Source: Bordetella parapertussis
Lineage (GTDB): Bacteria; Pseudomonadota; Gammaproteobacteria; Burkholderiales; Burkholderiaceae_D
DNA length: 64,000 nucleotides
NCBI GenBank assembly: GCA_945866125.1
Contig: CAMBFZ010000009.1
Location: 67,613 to 131,612 of the forward strand
Reading direction: 5' to 3'
Under the pieces are notes generated by a model. The model worked only from the letters and a program-made list of their open reading frames with translations. It searched no databases and was not told where the DNA came from. Numbering within the stretch: the first letter of the stretch is position 1; every line of letters starts with the position of its first letter. Position numbers and translations under genes: made by a program. Shown piece by piece: positions 53,166-62,220 of this stretch.

Positions 53166-53228
53166 GTAACTCCCCCTTTATGTTTTCCAAAAATAGCCGA
53201 CCCTGCCTTCGGTATCGTTTCCTGATCT

Positions 53229-53256
53229 GAAAAACTAAAAGCTCCTTGCGGAGCTT
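53229..53256 (-). terminator. Intrinsic terminator on the minus strand
   Basis: A short stem (53241-53245 with 53250-53254, extended by flanking A/T pairs) is followed leftward by a T-rich run on the minus strand. It lies about 95 bp after the lipoprotein gene and separates it from the SDR gene. Confidence 0.65.
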
Positions 53257-53350
53257 CGTAGTTGGCCTAATTTTACTGCGTCGGGCGACGCTGCTTGAAT
53301 TAAGAGTAGGCTGACATTCAGTGTTTCAATGATTTTGACAGTGCGCTCGC

Positions 53351-53857
53351 TTACCTTACCGGTCTGGCGCGCCGACATTCAGGCGACGGGCCATAGCCGG
53401 TCGAGCGCACGACGCCCTCTTTATCAAATTCAATCTGAAACCACTGACAAAACGGTGTCACATAGCGATAGTTCCAGACAAAACCCCGCTCACGAGCGAG
53501 CCCAAACTGCGCGCGTGATTCGCCGATGCGTGCGAGTACTTCTTCGGTGCGCATGCCGGGCATAATCTGAGAAAAATTTTTCTCGGTCAGCACCTGTTCC
53601 CAGCGCCGGACCTGGCCTGCTGCATCGAGCTCAATAAAATAGGTATGCAGTCCGTAGGGGCCGCGCGGATACACAAGGCGACTTCCATCGTCCAGTGCGA
53701 CTTCACGAAAGGGCTGCCCCATCAAACTGACGACTTCGTGCCGAGATTTTCCGATGAAGGATTGACTGGGCGCGTAGGTGACGCAAGCAGACAGGGCCGC
53801 TACGACCAGCAGGAGCAAGGTAACTCGACCGATGAGCTTAGATTTGAATGGCATCAT
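53351..53857 (-). CDS. BamE/OmlA-like (SmpA) lipoprotein
   Basis: A 168-residue outer-membrane-type lipoprotein: lipobox LSAC at about residue 24 after a hydrophobic run, then FIGKSRHEVVSLMGQPFREV and MPGMRTEEVLARIGESRAQFG, two copies of the BamE/SmpA-like 'GxxxxxVxxxxGxP' unit. ATG 53857 or 53854 are both possible. It interrupts the catabolic cluster and is probably unrelated to it. Confidence 0.75.
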   Translation of the reverse strand: MMPFKSKLIGRVTLLLLVVAALSACVTYAPSQSFIGKSRHEVVSLMGQPFREVALDDGSRLVYPRGPYGLHTYFIELDAAGQVRRWEQVLTEKNFSQIMPGMRTEEVLARIGESRAQFGLARERGFVWNYRYVTPFCQWFQIEFDKEGVVRSTGYGPSPECRRARPVR

Positions 53858-54015
53858 GCTAAAAAGATAAGGCGCAATTTTTAAGGGACATCGTAATGGT
53901 AAGACAAAATCCCATCCTGTCAATGTTGAGGGCGCAAGCCGCACTTGCTACAACAATGTCGCTCAAGGGGTCGCGCTTTGAGCATAACTGTGGGCCTGGG
54001 GTCGCCTAGATGCAA

Positions 54016-54081
54016 TCTTGCAAAATCACGGAGCCATCACCGATGGCCAATGCGTCGGGGCAATGCGTTGATTTTGCAAGA
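54016..54081. repeat. Nested inverted repeat in intergenic DNA
   Basis: Perfect 13-bp arms (54016-54028 with 54069-54081) enclose an inner hairpin (54033-54038 with 54042-54047). Lies between the EthD gene and the BamE-like lipoprotein gene. No T-tract follows on either strand. It may be a structured RNA, a small repeat element or a paired terminator. Confidence 0.6.
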
Positions 54082-54112
54082 CTCCAGCGAAGATGAAGGC
54101 GGATATTTTGGC

Positions 54113-54799
54113 CTACGCGACGACCTGCAGGTCGACTAGGAAGCTTGTGATCTCTTCTATAAATTCGCGCGCATGGGTCATCAAGGCGACACCCTGCGGT
54201 GAGGCAAATGCGGTGTTGAGTGACTCGATATCATCGAACCAAAGCTCGACGATGCCGTCAAGCGGAAAGTCGTCGTAGTCAACAGGATTTCCCTTCGGCG
54301 CTTCGCGGGACAGTACAAAATTTTGCCGATATCCTCTTACGCCATTGATTGCGCAAACAAGGCGCGCGTGTTCGATACGCCATTCGTGCAGGAACTGGTC
54401 TGCTGTCACATCGGACCGGCGCCGCAATAATGACATCCTCTTGATGAGTGGCCGATCCGTGGCAGGTCGAATTACTTCGCGCTGATCAATTGTGACTGTG
54501 CGCAGGTTTGCAATTATCTGCATCTCATCGGCAGCCAACGCCAGTCCCGCCGGGGACGCGAGCGCATTGGACATGGCCGCGTCGTTGTCGAACCACAGCA
54601 TCGAAAAAGCGTCGAGCTGTTCCGGCCCACGCTGAAAGGTAATCCCGCGCTGAACGTGGTCGTGAATGTAATTATGCTCACCACGCACCAAACCGGGCAG
54701 CTGGGCCGTCAGCGTGGCATGATGCCCCCGCCAGCGGCGGTCGAATTCTGCGCTGGTCCAATCTGGTTTTTTCTGGATGAGTCCGACAAGAACGGTCAT
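54113..54799 (-). CDS. EthD domain protein (tandem ferredoxin-like domains)
   Basis: A 228-residue protein with two EthD-like dimeric alpha/beta domains: first MTVLVGLIQKKPDWTSAEFDRRWRGHHA, second KRMSLLRRRSDVTADQFLHEWRIEHARL; both keep W-x-x-x-H. EthD proteins accompany degradation of ethers and cyclic compounds. ATG 54799 with AAAGGAG upstream is clear; the frame is open into livF. It begins 16 bp after livF and belongs to the transporter unit. Confidence 0.85.
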   Translation of the reverse strand: MTVLVGLIQKKPDWTSAEFDRRWRGHHATLTAQLPGLVRGEHNYIHDHVQRGITFQRGPEQLDAFSMLWFDNDAAMSNALASPAGLALAADEMQIIANLRTVTIDQREVIRPATDRPLIKRMSLLRRRSDVTADQFLHEWRIEHARLVCAINGVRGYRQNFVLSREAPKGNPVDYDDFPLDGIVELWFDDIESLNTAFASPQGVALMTHAREFIEEITSFLVDLQVVA

Positions 54800-54815
54800 G
54801 CGATAGCTCCTTTTT

Positions 54816-55526
54816 TTAGTGAGCGCCAAGGTAGGCTGCCCGCACCTTGGGATCGTTGAGCAATTCTTTACCCGATCCTTCGGCGGTGAGGCGGCCGGTC
54901 TCGAACACATAAGCCCGGTCGGCGACGGCCAGCGCCTGATTGGCCATCTGCTCGACGAGCAAAATAGTAAGACCGGATTTGCGCAGCTCGCGGATCGTGC
55001 GAAAAATCTCTGCGATGATGAGCGGGGCCAAACCGAGCGAGGGCTCATCCAGTAGCAAAAGACGCGGCTCGCTCATGAGCGCACGCGCGATGGCCAGCAT
55101 TTGCTGCTCACCACCGGAAAGCGTACCGGCGAGCTGGTGTTCGCGTTCCTTGAGCCGCGGGAAGCGCGCGAATTCGCGTTCCAGTACGAGCCCAACCCGC
55201 GGATCACCCGCACCACGCAGGTAGGCACCAAGCAACAAATTATCGCGTACCGTTTGATCCGGAAAAACACCACGCCCCTCAGGCGAGAGTGCTATACCCA
55301 AGCCCACCCGCTGATGGGCCGCTAAGTGGGTACAGTCGTTTCCGTTAAAAACCATGGCCCCAGCGGCAAGCGGCTCAAGACCCGCGATGCCCTTCAGGAG
55401 CGTGCTTTTGCCGGCGCCATTGGCACCAATAATGGCAACGACCTCGCCCGCACGCACCGCCAGATCAACACCTTTAACTGCTTCGATGGCGCCGTACGCA
55501 ATGCGCACCGAGCTCAGTTTCAACAT
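54816..55526 (-). CDS. livF: Branched-chain-type ABC importer ATPase LivF
   Basis: A 236-residue ABC ATPase: Walker A GANGAGKST, signature LSGGEQQMLAIARAL, Walker B RLLLLDEPSLGLAP, and LVEQMANQAL as the H-loop region typical of LivF. ATG 55526 with GGAGG upstream is chosen. It lies 10 bp after the LivM-LivG gene and completes the importer with LivH and the binding protein. Confidence 0.94.
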   Translation of the reverse strand: MLKLSSVRIAYGAIEAVKGVDLAVRAGEVVAIIGANGAGKSTLLKGIAGLEPLAAGAMVFNGNDCTHLAAHQRVGLGIALSPEGRGVFPDQTVRDNLLLGAYLRGAGDPRVGLVLEREFARFPRLKEREHQLAGTLSGGEQQMLAIARALMSEPRLLLLDEPSLGLAPLIIAEIFRTIRELRKSGLTILLVEQMANQALAVADRAYVFETGRLTAEGSGKELLNDPKVRAAYLGAH

Positions 55527-55536
55527 ACCTGCCTCC

Positions 55537-57339
55537 TTATGCAGCATCGGAATACGAGTCGTCGCTGGTTCCGAAATAGGCTGCGATCACACGCGGATCT
55601 GCTTGCACGTCGGCCGGCTTTCCTTGCGCAATGCTGACACCGTAGTCCAATACGATTACATGGTCTGACACCGACATCACCAGATCCATGTGATGCTCGA
55701 CCATCAGGATGCTTACCCCGCGCTCAACGATCTGCTGCAGCATTTGTCCAAGCTCGGCAGTTTCCTGCGGATTCAGGCCGGCGGCAGGCTCGTCGAGCAG
55801 CAGCAACTGGGGCTGGGTAGCTAGCGCACGTGCTAGTTCAACGCGACGCTGCAGCCCGTAGGGAAGACTGCCTGCCGGTGTCTCGGCGAAGTGATTCAGG
55901 CCTAACAGCGCAAGCAACGACAGCGCGTGCTCGCGCGCGGCCAGCTCGCTTTGGCGCGCCGCCGGCAGCGCCATCAGTGATACCCAAAAACCATTTTCCA
56001 TACGCACATGTCGACCCAGCAGCACATTGTCGAGCACCGTTAACGCACTAAACAACCGCAAATTTTGAAAAGTCCGGCCCATACCGAGCGCACAGATTGC
56101 ATGCGCCGGCTGACCGATCAACTCACTACCAAGGAAACGAATCGAGCCCGAGTCGGGTCGTACCAAACCGGTCAGCATGTTAATCATGGTGCTCTTCCCC
56201 GCACCATTGGGACCAATCAACGCGTGGATATACCCACGCTGCAGTCGGAATGAAACGTTTTGCGCTGGTTGCACACCGCCATAGGCTTTGCAGAGATTAA
56301 ACACTTCGAGCAGATCACCATGACCGCGCTCGCACAAGCTTAGCGGTGCACTGGGAGCAAGCGGTGCCAAACCTAATGCATTGCTTTGCTTTCGCCAAAA
56401 TTTGCTCATCACGCCAGCGACGCCTTCAGGCATGACATACAGAGCAAACAAAAGAAAAGCGCCATATATAAAATGCTGGACTGCGGGCCAACGTGCGAGC
56501 AGCACATCGAGTATGGTCAAAATGATGGCGCCAACGAGCGGACCTGTGACCGTACCAGCACCACCAAAAAGTACCAGCAACAAAATAAAAATCGACAGAT
56601 TAAAGTTGATGAAATCTGAATTAATGTACTGGTTTTGCTGCGCAACCAGTGCGCCGGCAATGCCGCAGGTAACAGCAGCAACCACAAAGGCCATGACTTT
56701 CGCACGGTAGACGCGCACGCCCACCGAGGCCGCAGCGACCTCGTCGGCCTGCAATGACAATAGCGCACGTCCAAACCGACCCGTGAGGAGATTGCGTAGG
56801 AGCAGATGGGTCACTGTTGAAAGAAAAATTCCGAACCACACCCATTGGGTAGTGCTGAAGGCTTGTCCGTCCCAGGTGAGGGGCTTGATCCCATAGAGAC
56901 CTTGCGCGCCACCGAAGAGATCAGTCCATTCCGAGACCAGTTTTTCGACTACCACACCAAAGGCGAGCGTGACCATGGCGAGATACGGACCTTTGACGCG
57001 CAGCGATGGCAAGGCAATGAGCACACCAAACGCTGCTGCAACGACTGCCGATATCGGCAACGCCAGCCACGGATCACATTCGGTTCGGCTGGTCAGCAAC
57101 GCGACTGCATACGCGCCAGCGGCAAACAAGCCTGCCTGGCCAAGCGATTTTTGTCCGGCAAAACCAACCAGCACATTCATGCCCGCCGCACAGAGATAAT
57201 AGGTGCACATCGTAAACGCAATGCGCAGGTAATAATCATTGTCGATCTGTGCCACGAGTGCGACGAGCAACGTTGCGATCAGTAAGGCTCCGCTGAGGTG
57301 ACCTATACCTGTCCCGCTACGCATGGGTTTGGTCGTCAT
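55537..57339 (-). CDS. Fused ABC importer permease-ATPase (LivM-LivG)
   Basis: A 600-residue fusion. Residues 1 to about 330 form a LivM permease with about nine membrane helices (CAAGMNVLVGFAGQKSLGQAG; GGAGTVTGPLVGA). From about 350 a LivG ATPase follows with Walker A GPNGAGKST near residue 375, signature LPYGLQRRVELARAL and Walker B QLLLLDEPAAGLNP. The frame is continuous over both parts with no internal stop. ATG 57339 overlaps the livH stop as ATGA; the frame is open to 57441 but inside livH. Confidence 0.92.
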   Translation of the reverse strand: MTTKPMRSGTGIGHLSGALLIATLLVALVAQIDNDYYLRIAFTMCTYYLCAAGMNVLVGFAGQKSLGQAGLFAAGAYAVALLTSRTECDPWLALPISAVVAAAFGVLIALPSLRVKGPYLAMVTLAFGVVVEKLVSEWTDLFGGAQGLYGIKPLTWDGQAFSTTQWVWFGIFLSTVTHLLLRNLLTGRFGRALLSLQADEVAAASVGVRVYRAKVMAFVVAAVTCGIAGALVAQQNQYINSDFINFNLSIFILLLVLFGGAGTVTGPLVGAIILTILDVLLARWPAVQHFIYGAFLLFALYVMPEGVAGVMSKFWRKQSNALGLAPLAPSAPLSLCERGHGDLLEVFNLCKAYGGVQPAQNVSFRLQRGYIHALIGPNGAGKSTMINMLTGLVRPDSGSIRFLGSELIGQPAHAICALGMGRTFQNLRLFSALTVLDNVLLGRHVRMENGFWVSLMALPAARQSELAAREHALSLLALLGLNHFAETPAGSLPYGLQRRVELARALATQPQLLLLDEPAAGLNPQETAELGQMLQQIVERGVSILMVEHHMDLVMSVSDHVIVLDYGVSIAQGKPADVQADPRVIAAYFGTSDDSYSDAA

Positions 57340-58259
57340 ACCTTGTCGACTAACTTGCGGCCGAACAGACCGGTCGGACGAAACGACAGGACGACAATGA
57401 CCAAGATAAATAACGCGACATCGCGCCATTGCGCTTGCCACAAGTTGACCATCGACTCAAGTACTCCGAGGATAAAACCACCCAGAACACAACCACGCGG
57501 GTTGTCGAGCCCGCCTATCATGGCGCCAGAAAATCCTTTGAGGCCAACGGAGAGTCCCATGAATAACGAAGCCTGTGCGATGGGTGCCAACAAAAATCCC
57601 GACAAGCCAGCCAAGATAGAGCTGAACACAAAGGCGCCGATCATGATGAGATTGACATTGATTCCCATCAGACTCGCCATAGCGGGGTTATGCGCGACAG
57701 CCCGCATGGCTTTACCCAGCAAGCTTGCGCGCATGACGAAGTCGAATATAAGCATAATCAAGACCGCCACACCAAACATGAGCAGCTCTTGCGGCCGGAC
57801 ACCGATGCCGGCAATGCGCAAAATTTCATCCCCCAACGGACCGGGGATCACGACGGGCTTGGGGCCCCAGATGGCCAATCCGATGCTCTGCAAGATCACA
57901 CCAAAACCCAGGGTACTCATCACCCATGCCATGCCCTGACGTCCGGCAAAAGGGCGCACACCAAGCACATAGAGTAGCCAGCCAAGTAAACCCATTACGC
58001 CCAACGCACCCAGCAAGGCTAGCAGCTGCGTGCCGGTACCCGGCAGTTCGCTGCCAAATGAGGTTGAGCTAAGGGGCTTGCCTAGCGCTATGAAAAGCAC
58101 ACTCATTCCGATGAATGCACCGGCCGACACAAACTCGCCATGCGAAAAATTAAGCGTCTTTGTTGTAGTAAACGTGACGCTGAATCCAAGTGCGACTAAC
58201 GCGTAGGCACCACCAATCGCTAGGCCACTGACCAGCGCCTGAAGCAATGCTTCGTTCAT
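57336..58259 (-). CDS. livH: Branched-chain-type ABC importer permease LivH
   Basis: A 307-residue inner-membrane permease with about eight helices; LVSGLAIGGAYALVALGFSVTF and GLKGFSGAMIGGLDNPRG are LivH blocks. It is coupled to the LivM-LivG gene by a 4-bp overlap and preceded 35 bp by the binding-protein gene. Confidence 0.94.
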   Translation of the reverse strand: MNEALLQALVSGLAIGGAYALVALGFSVTFTTTKTLNFSHGEFVSAGAFIGMSVLFIALGKPLSSTSFGSELPGTGTQLLALLGALGVMGLLGWLLYVLGVRPFAGRQGMAWVMSTLGFGVILQSIGLAIWGPKPVVIPGPLGDEILRIAGIGVRPQELLMFGVAVLIMLIFDFVMRASLLGKAMRAVAHNPAMASLMGINVNLIMIGAFVFSSILAGLSGFLLAPIAQASLFMGLSVGLKGFSGAMIGGLDNPRGCVLGGFILGVLESMVNLWQAQWRDVALFILVIVVLSFRPTGLFGRKLVDKV

Positions 58260-58294
58260 CGTAATCTCCGTTTTCGGTACGGGCGACGATCAAG

Positions 58295-59488
58295 TTATTG
58301 CTTGAAATCGGCGGCTGTGAAGCCGGTGATGATTGGGTCGCTGTAGGGTGCGAGCTTGCCGTCCTTCCAGCGGGTCCAGACGAAATCATTGGCTGTGAGT
58401 GCGTCGTGTTGTGTTTTTGAAAACGGCTTGTTATACGTTTTCAGCAACCCGGCCACTGGCGTCTTCAAGTCTTCCAGCGCACCCTTTACTTGTGGGCCAT
58501 CGGTACTGCCCGCCTGCTTGATTGCCTGCGCGACCAGCATCACGGAATCATAGCCATGGGCCGCAAATGAGAACGCGCTTGGCGCTTTGAGTTTGGTGCC
58601 GATACGGTCGAAGAGTTTTTGCTGAGCCTGGGTGCGGCTCTCGCTGATGGTGCGCATGAAGAGCGGTTTTTCGGCCAGCGATTTACCTGCCGCGTCATGG
58701 AACGTGATGTTGTCCGCCGCCCATGAGGTCAGGATCGCAGGAAAATAATTAATTTTTTCCATACTGCGAATCAGCTGCGCGATCGGCGTGCCCTGCGCCC
58801 ATACGATGACGGTATCAACGCCTGCTGTTTTCATTTTGTTGAGCTGCGAGGTCATGTCGGTGTCGCCCACTGCAAAGCGTTCGATGGCGGCTGGCTTGAT
58901 GCCCTGCAGTGCTGCAATTTCTTCCATGTCTTTCAGCCCGCCCTGGCCATAGCCGGTGCTCTCGGCCATCAAGCCGATGACTTTTGATTTGGCCGCATTT
59001 TTTTTCACATAAGCCATCAGTGCCACGACTTGCTCGCGGTCGACCATCGATACCCGGAACATGTAATTGTCTGCTCCCGGGCTGACCGGCTTGGTGATAT
59101 CGGTGCCGGATCCAACATTGCCCATCACGGGAATTTTCTTTTGATTGGGGATGTGCTTCCACGCCATGGCGTTGCCCGAATTGGTCGGCCCAAACACGAT
59201 GGCGACCTTTTCGTTATCGATCAGGTCGCTCATGTTTTGGATGGACTTCGGTGGCTGCGATGTATCGTCACGAACGACGAGCATGAGTTTGCGCCCAAGA
59301 ACACCGCCGGTTGCGTTGAGGTCATCCAACGCAGCCTGCATGCCAAGCACAGCGGCCTGCCCACTTTGAGCCGAGGGCGACGCTGAAAGATCGCCGTTAT
59401 AGCCAAGTTTGATTTCTTTGGTCTGTCCCGCAGCACTCAGCGTAAAGCAGGTAAGAATGGCGGCAAAACCAATCCGGTTGAAATTCAT
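58295..59488 (-). CDS. ABC substrate-binding protein of the cluster importer
   Basis: A 397-residue periplasmic binding protein of the Liv type, signal peptide ending SAAGQT, then IKLGYNGDLSASPSAQSGQAAVLGMQAALDDLNATGG. VFGPTNSGNAMAWKHIPN replaces the usual amino-acid binding loop, so the ligand may be an aromatic or other organic acid. It is 24 bp after the SDR gene and leads the livH-livMG-livF line. Confidence 0.9.
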   Translation of the reverse strand: MNFNRIGFAAILTCFTLSAAGQTKEIKLGYNGDLSASPSAQSGQAAVLGMQAALDDLNATGGVLGRKLMLVVRDDTSQPPKSIQNMSDLIDNEKVAIVFGPTNSGNAMAWKHIPNQKKIPVMGNVGSGTDITKPVSPGADNYMFRVSMVDREQVVALMAYVKKNAAKSKVIGLMAESTGYGQGGLKDMEEIAALQGIKPAAIERFAVGDTDMTSQLNKMKTAGVDTVIVWAQGTPIAQLIRSMEKINYFPAILTSWAADNITFHDAAGKSLAEKPLFMRTISESRTQAQQKLFDRIGTKLKAPSAFSFAAHGYDSVMLVAQAIKQAGSTDGPQVKGALEDLKTPVAGLLKTYNKPFSKTQHDALTANDFVWTRWKDGKLAPYSDPIITGFTAADFKQ

Positions 59489-59512
59489 TTCAGGTCTCCT
59501 AATTAAAACGGC

Positions 59513-60286
59513 TTATGCGGCAAGAAAGCCCCCGTCTACCGCGAGGGTTACGCCAGTGATGTAGTCAGACATTGATGAAGATAAAAAAACGACCGGCCCC
59601 ACCAAATCGGCTGGCTGCCCCAATCGGTCCATCGGTATGCGCGTCATGAATTGCTTGAGCCGCTCAGGATTGTCGCGCGTCGCAGCCGTCATGGGTGTCT
59701 CGATGACACCCGGGGCGAGTGCGTTGACCCGGACCCCATCCTTGGCGAGCTCGACCGCCAGTGACTGCGTATACATTTTGATTGCGCCCTTGGATGGCGA
59801 GTAACCCAGCGTGCTGCCCTGCCCCGCGTACGCGGCTATTGATGCAATGTTGACGATGGTGCCGCGCTGCGCCCGAACGCTAGCTAAGAATGCTTGCGTG
59901 ACGTTGAACGTGCCATGCACATTAACATCGATGGTGCGCTGCCAGTTTGCAAGCGCGTGCGGGCTGTCGCTGCCTTCGCGAATGATAATCCCGGCGTTAT
60001 TAACCAGAAGATCAACGAGCCCGATTTTGGTGGCGACTCGGGCCGCCACTGCAACGCATGCCGCGGCATCAGTCACGTCAAGCAAAAAGGCCCATGCTGC
60101 TCCACCCTCGTCAACAATCAACTGCGCGGTCTCGTGTACTGCCACCTCGTTGATATCAGTGACCACGACACGGGCGCCGGCTCGATGCAATCCGCGCGCG
60201 ATCTCGCGACCGTTACCTTGCCCCGCGCCTGTCACCAGCGCAAGCCGGCCTTCCAGCAAGCAAGGAATGGTCGTGTTGGTCGTCAT
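59513..60286 (-). CDS. SDR family oxidoreductase
   Basis: A 257-residue SDR with TGAGQGNGREIA cofactor loop, NNAG, active-site Ser in NIASIAAYAG and YSPSKGAIKMYTQSLAVEL, ending GVTLAVDGGFLAA. It begins 5 bp after the FAD dehydrogenase gene, so they are cotranscribed and probably act on successive intermediates. Confidence 0.92.
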   Translation of the reverse strand: MTTNTTIPCLLEGRLALVTGAGQGNGREIARGLHRAGARVVVTDINEVAVHETAQLIVDEGGAAWAFLLDVTDAAACVAVAARVATKIGLVDLLVNNAGIIIREGSDSPHALANWQRTIDVNVHGTFNVTQAFLASVRAQRGTIVNIASIAAYAGQGSTLGYSPSKGAIKMYTQSLAVELAKDGVRVNALAPGVIETPMTAATRDNPERLKQFMTRIPMDRLGQPADLVGPVVFLSSSMSDYITGVTLAVDGGFLAA

Positions 60287-60291
60287 GTGCC

Positions 60292-62052
60292 TCAGGCCGC
60301 CAGTGCTTGGTTGGGGGGTGCGTCGTGAACTTCGGCTCCACGCTGTCCAGCCTGCGCCAGCGCCATACCGGCCACATAACCGAACGTCAGTGCCGGGCCT
60401 AATGTGATGCCAGCACCAGGGTAGTTGCCACCCATGATGCTCGCTGCATCATTACCCACTGCGTGCAAGCCTTTGATTGGTTGTTGATTCGCATTGAGTA
60501 CACGCGTCTGAGCATCGACGGCAAGGCCGGCAAAGGTGCCGATGTCGCCAATGACGAGCTTGATTGCGTAGAACCCGCCAGTCTCGATCGGGCGCACGCA
60601 GGGGTTCGGCACATTTTGTGCGTCGCCCTGATAGCGGTTGTAGGCTTTGCTGCCGCGACCAAACGCCGGGTCCTCACCGCGGCGCGCGTGCTGGTTGAAT
60701 TCGTGAATGGTGGCCTTGAGGGTGGCAGGATCAACGCCGATTTGCACAGCGAGCTCCTCGATGGTTTGACCCTTTTTCAGATAACCGGTGCTTAAGTGAC
60801 GCCCAATCGGCAGCGGAAACGGTGCCACGCATCCCATCCCGTACTGACGCAGGGTCGCGTGATCACAGATTTCCCACGCAAAGATTTCGTCATCACCCTG
60901 CGTGGCCGCAACCAAGGCCTGCACAAAGTCATGGTAAGAATTGGCCTCGTTGGCGAAGCGCTTGCCATGACGAGTGACGGCGATGACGCCCGGCTTGGCA
61001 CGATCGATAAAGTGCGGCATCACGCCGCTGCTGCCATCAGGACGGGTGGTGACTGAAGTCGGAACCCAGGCCGCCGCGTTCGGAATGCTTGGATCGACGT
61101 AGCCACCGACCACCTCGGCCATGCGTAAACCGTCACCGGTATTACTGGCAGGCGACGGCGTGGCATGCTCGCGACCGGTCGGGGCGTGCGGAAACAATGC
61201 CTTGCGACGCGCAATATCATGTGGAAAACCGCCACAGGCAAGTACAACACCTACCTTGGCCTTGATCTGAGAGGGCTTTCCGTCACGTTCGATCATGGCA
61301 CCCGTTATACGATCGCCGTCGAGCAGCAATGCACGCACGGGGGTGTTGAGCGAGACAGGAATACCAAGATCCATCGCGGCCTTGGCGAGGCGGCCAGCCA
61401 GTGCGTTGCCGTTTGTTAAGGTCATGCCGCGTCCGTATTTCACCACGTCGAGCATGTGACGCGTGAGGCGTTTGGCTACGTAGAAAAAAGATTCGAGCGA
61501 ACGAAACACGCGCATGAAGTGCCAGATCTCCTTGCCGGATCCGAGCATCATCCCGAACACGGTCAGCTCCGGAAGCGGCGGCGCTAAATACTTCACACGA
61601 TCACCGAGCTCGCGACCATCGAATGGCCGGGTCACCATGGAGCGGCCACCCTGCGTGCCGCCTGGCGCTTCGGCGTGGTAGTCCGGAAAGACCGGGGGCA
61701 TGTCAAACTGAACGCAGGTATTGCGCGCAAAAAACTCGAGTGCTTTGGGTCCGTTTGCGAGGAATGCCTCGACGCGGGCACGATCAAAATGCGTCGTCGC
61801 TTCATGCTGCAGATAAGTCAGCGCAGCGGTTGGATCTTCCTCAATTCCCTGCTCGATGGCTAAGTGCGTCCGCGGAATCCACAGCCAACCGCCGGAGCGC
61901 GCCGTTGTGCCACCGAACATCGGCTCCTTTTCCACCACCATAACGTTCAAGCCCTGCGATGCAGCGGTCACCGCGGCGGACATGCCTGAGGCACCAGTCC
62001 CAATCACCAGCACGTCGCATTCGATAATTCGATTTTCCAAGGCCGCCTCCAT
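60292..62052 (-). CDS. FAD-dependent dehydrogenase, 3-ketosteroid-delta-1-dehydrogenase/fumarate-reductase-like
   Basis: A 586-residue flavoprotein: FAD loop VIGTGASGMSAAVTAASQG, then EKEPMFGGTTARSGGWLWIP, a block shared with 3-ketosteroid dehydrogenases, and the C-terminal GNDAASIMGGNYPGAGITLGPALTFGYVAG. It would introduce a double bond next to a carbonyl in a cyclic substrate. It is the first gene of the leftward cluster, divergent from the IclR regulator. Substrate is unknown; a steroid-specific role is not shown. Confidence 0.87.
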   Translation of the reverse strand: MEAALENRIIECDVLVIGTGASGMSAAVTAASQGLNVMVVEKEPMFGGTTARSGGWLWIPRTHLAIEQGIEEDPTAALTYLQHEATTHFDRARVEAFLANGPKALEFFARNTCVQFDMPPVFPDYHAEAPGGTQGGRSMVTRPFDGRELGDRVKYLAPPLPELTVFGMMLGSGKEIWHFMRVFRSLESFFYVAKRLTRHMLDVVKYGRGMTLTNGNALAGRLAKAAMDLGIPVSLNTPVRALLLDGDRITGAMIERDGKPSQIKAKVGVVLACGGFPHDIARRKALFPHAPTGREHATPSPASNTGDGLRMAEVVGGYVDPSIPNAAAWVPTSVTTRPDGSSGVMPHFIDRAKPGVIAVTRHGKRFANEANSYHDFVQALVAATQGDDEIFAWEICDHATLRQYGMGCVAPFPLPIGRHLSTGYLKKGQTIEELAVQIGVDPATLKATIHEFNQHARRGEDPAFGRGSKAYNRYQGDAQNVPNPCVRPIETGGFYAIKLVIGDIGTFAGLAVDAQTRVLNANQQPIKGLHAVGNDAASIMGGNYPGAGITLGPALTFGYVAGMALAQAGQRGAEVHDAPPNQALAA

Positions 62053-62083
62053 AAAAAAACTTGGTCACATTCTAGATCGTATT

Positions 62084-62098
62084 TTTGACATAGTCAAA
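62084..62098. promoter_or_regulatory. 15-bp palindrome, candidate IclR-type operator
   Basis: TTTGAC-ATA-GTCAAA, a perfect palindrome 32 bp upstream of the FAD dehydrogenase start. TTGACA inside it could be the -35 of the divergent regulator gene with TCATAT (62108-62113) as -10 at 17-bp spacing. Confidence 0.55.
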
Positions 62099-62115
62099 GA
62101 TATCTGATCATATCT
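62098..62115. promoter_or_regulatory. Second palindrome in the shared promoter
   Basis: Six-base arms AGATAT/ATATCT around a CTGATC centre, adjoining the 15-bp palindrome. A second regulator site or part of the regulator promoter. Confidence 0.4.
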
Positions 62116-62220
62116 ATTAATTCAACAGAATCAAATGCGTACAATTATTTCCGCCTTACTGGCATTTCATTCTGATGAGCACGGCTATACTTGCGTTTTA
62201 CTTGGCCTTAAACCCTATTC

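Noticed and set aside
60292..62052. Calling the cluster steroid degradation
   Set aside because: Only the FAD dehydrogenase hints at steroids; no other steroid-ring genes are present.
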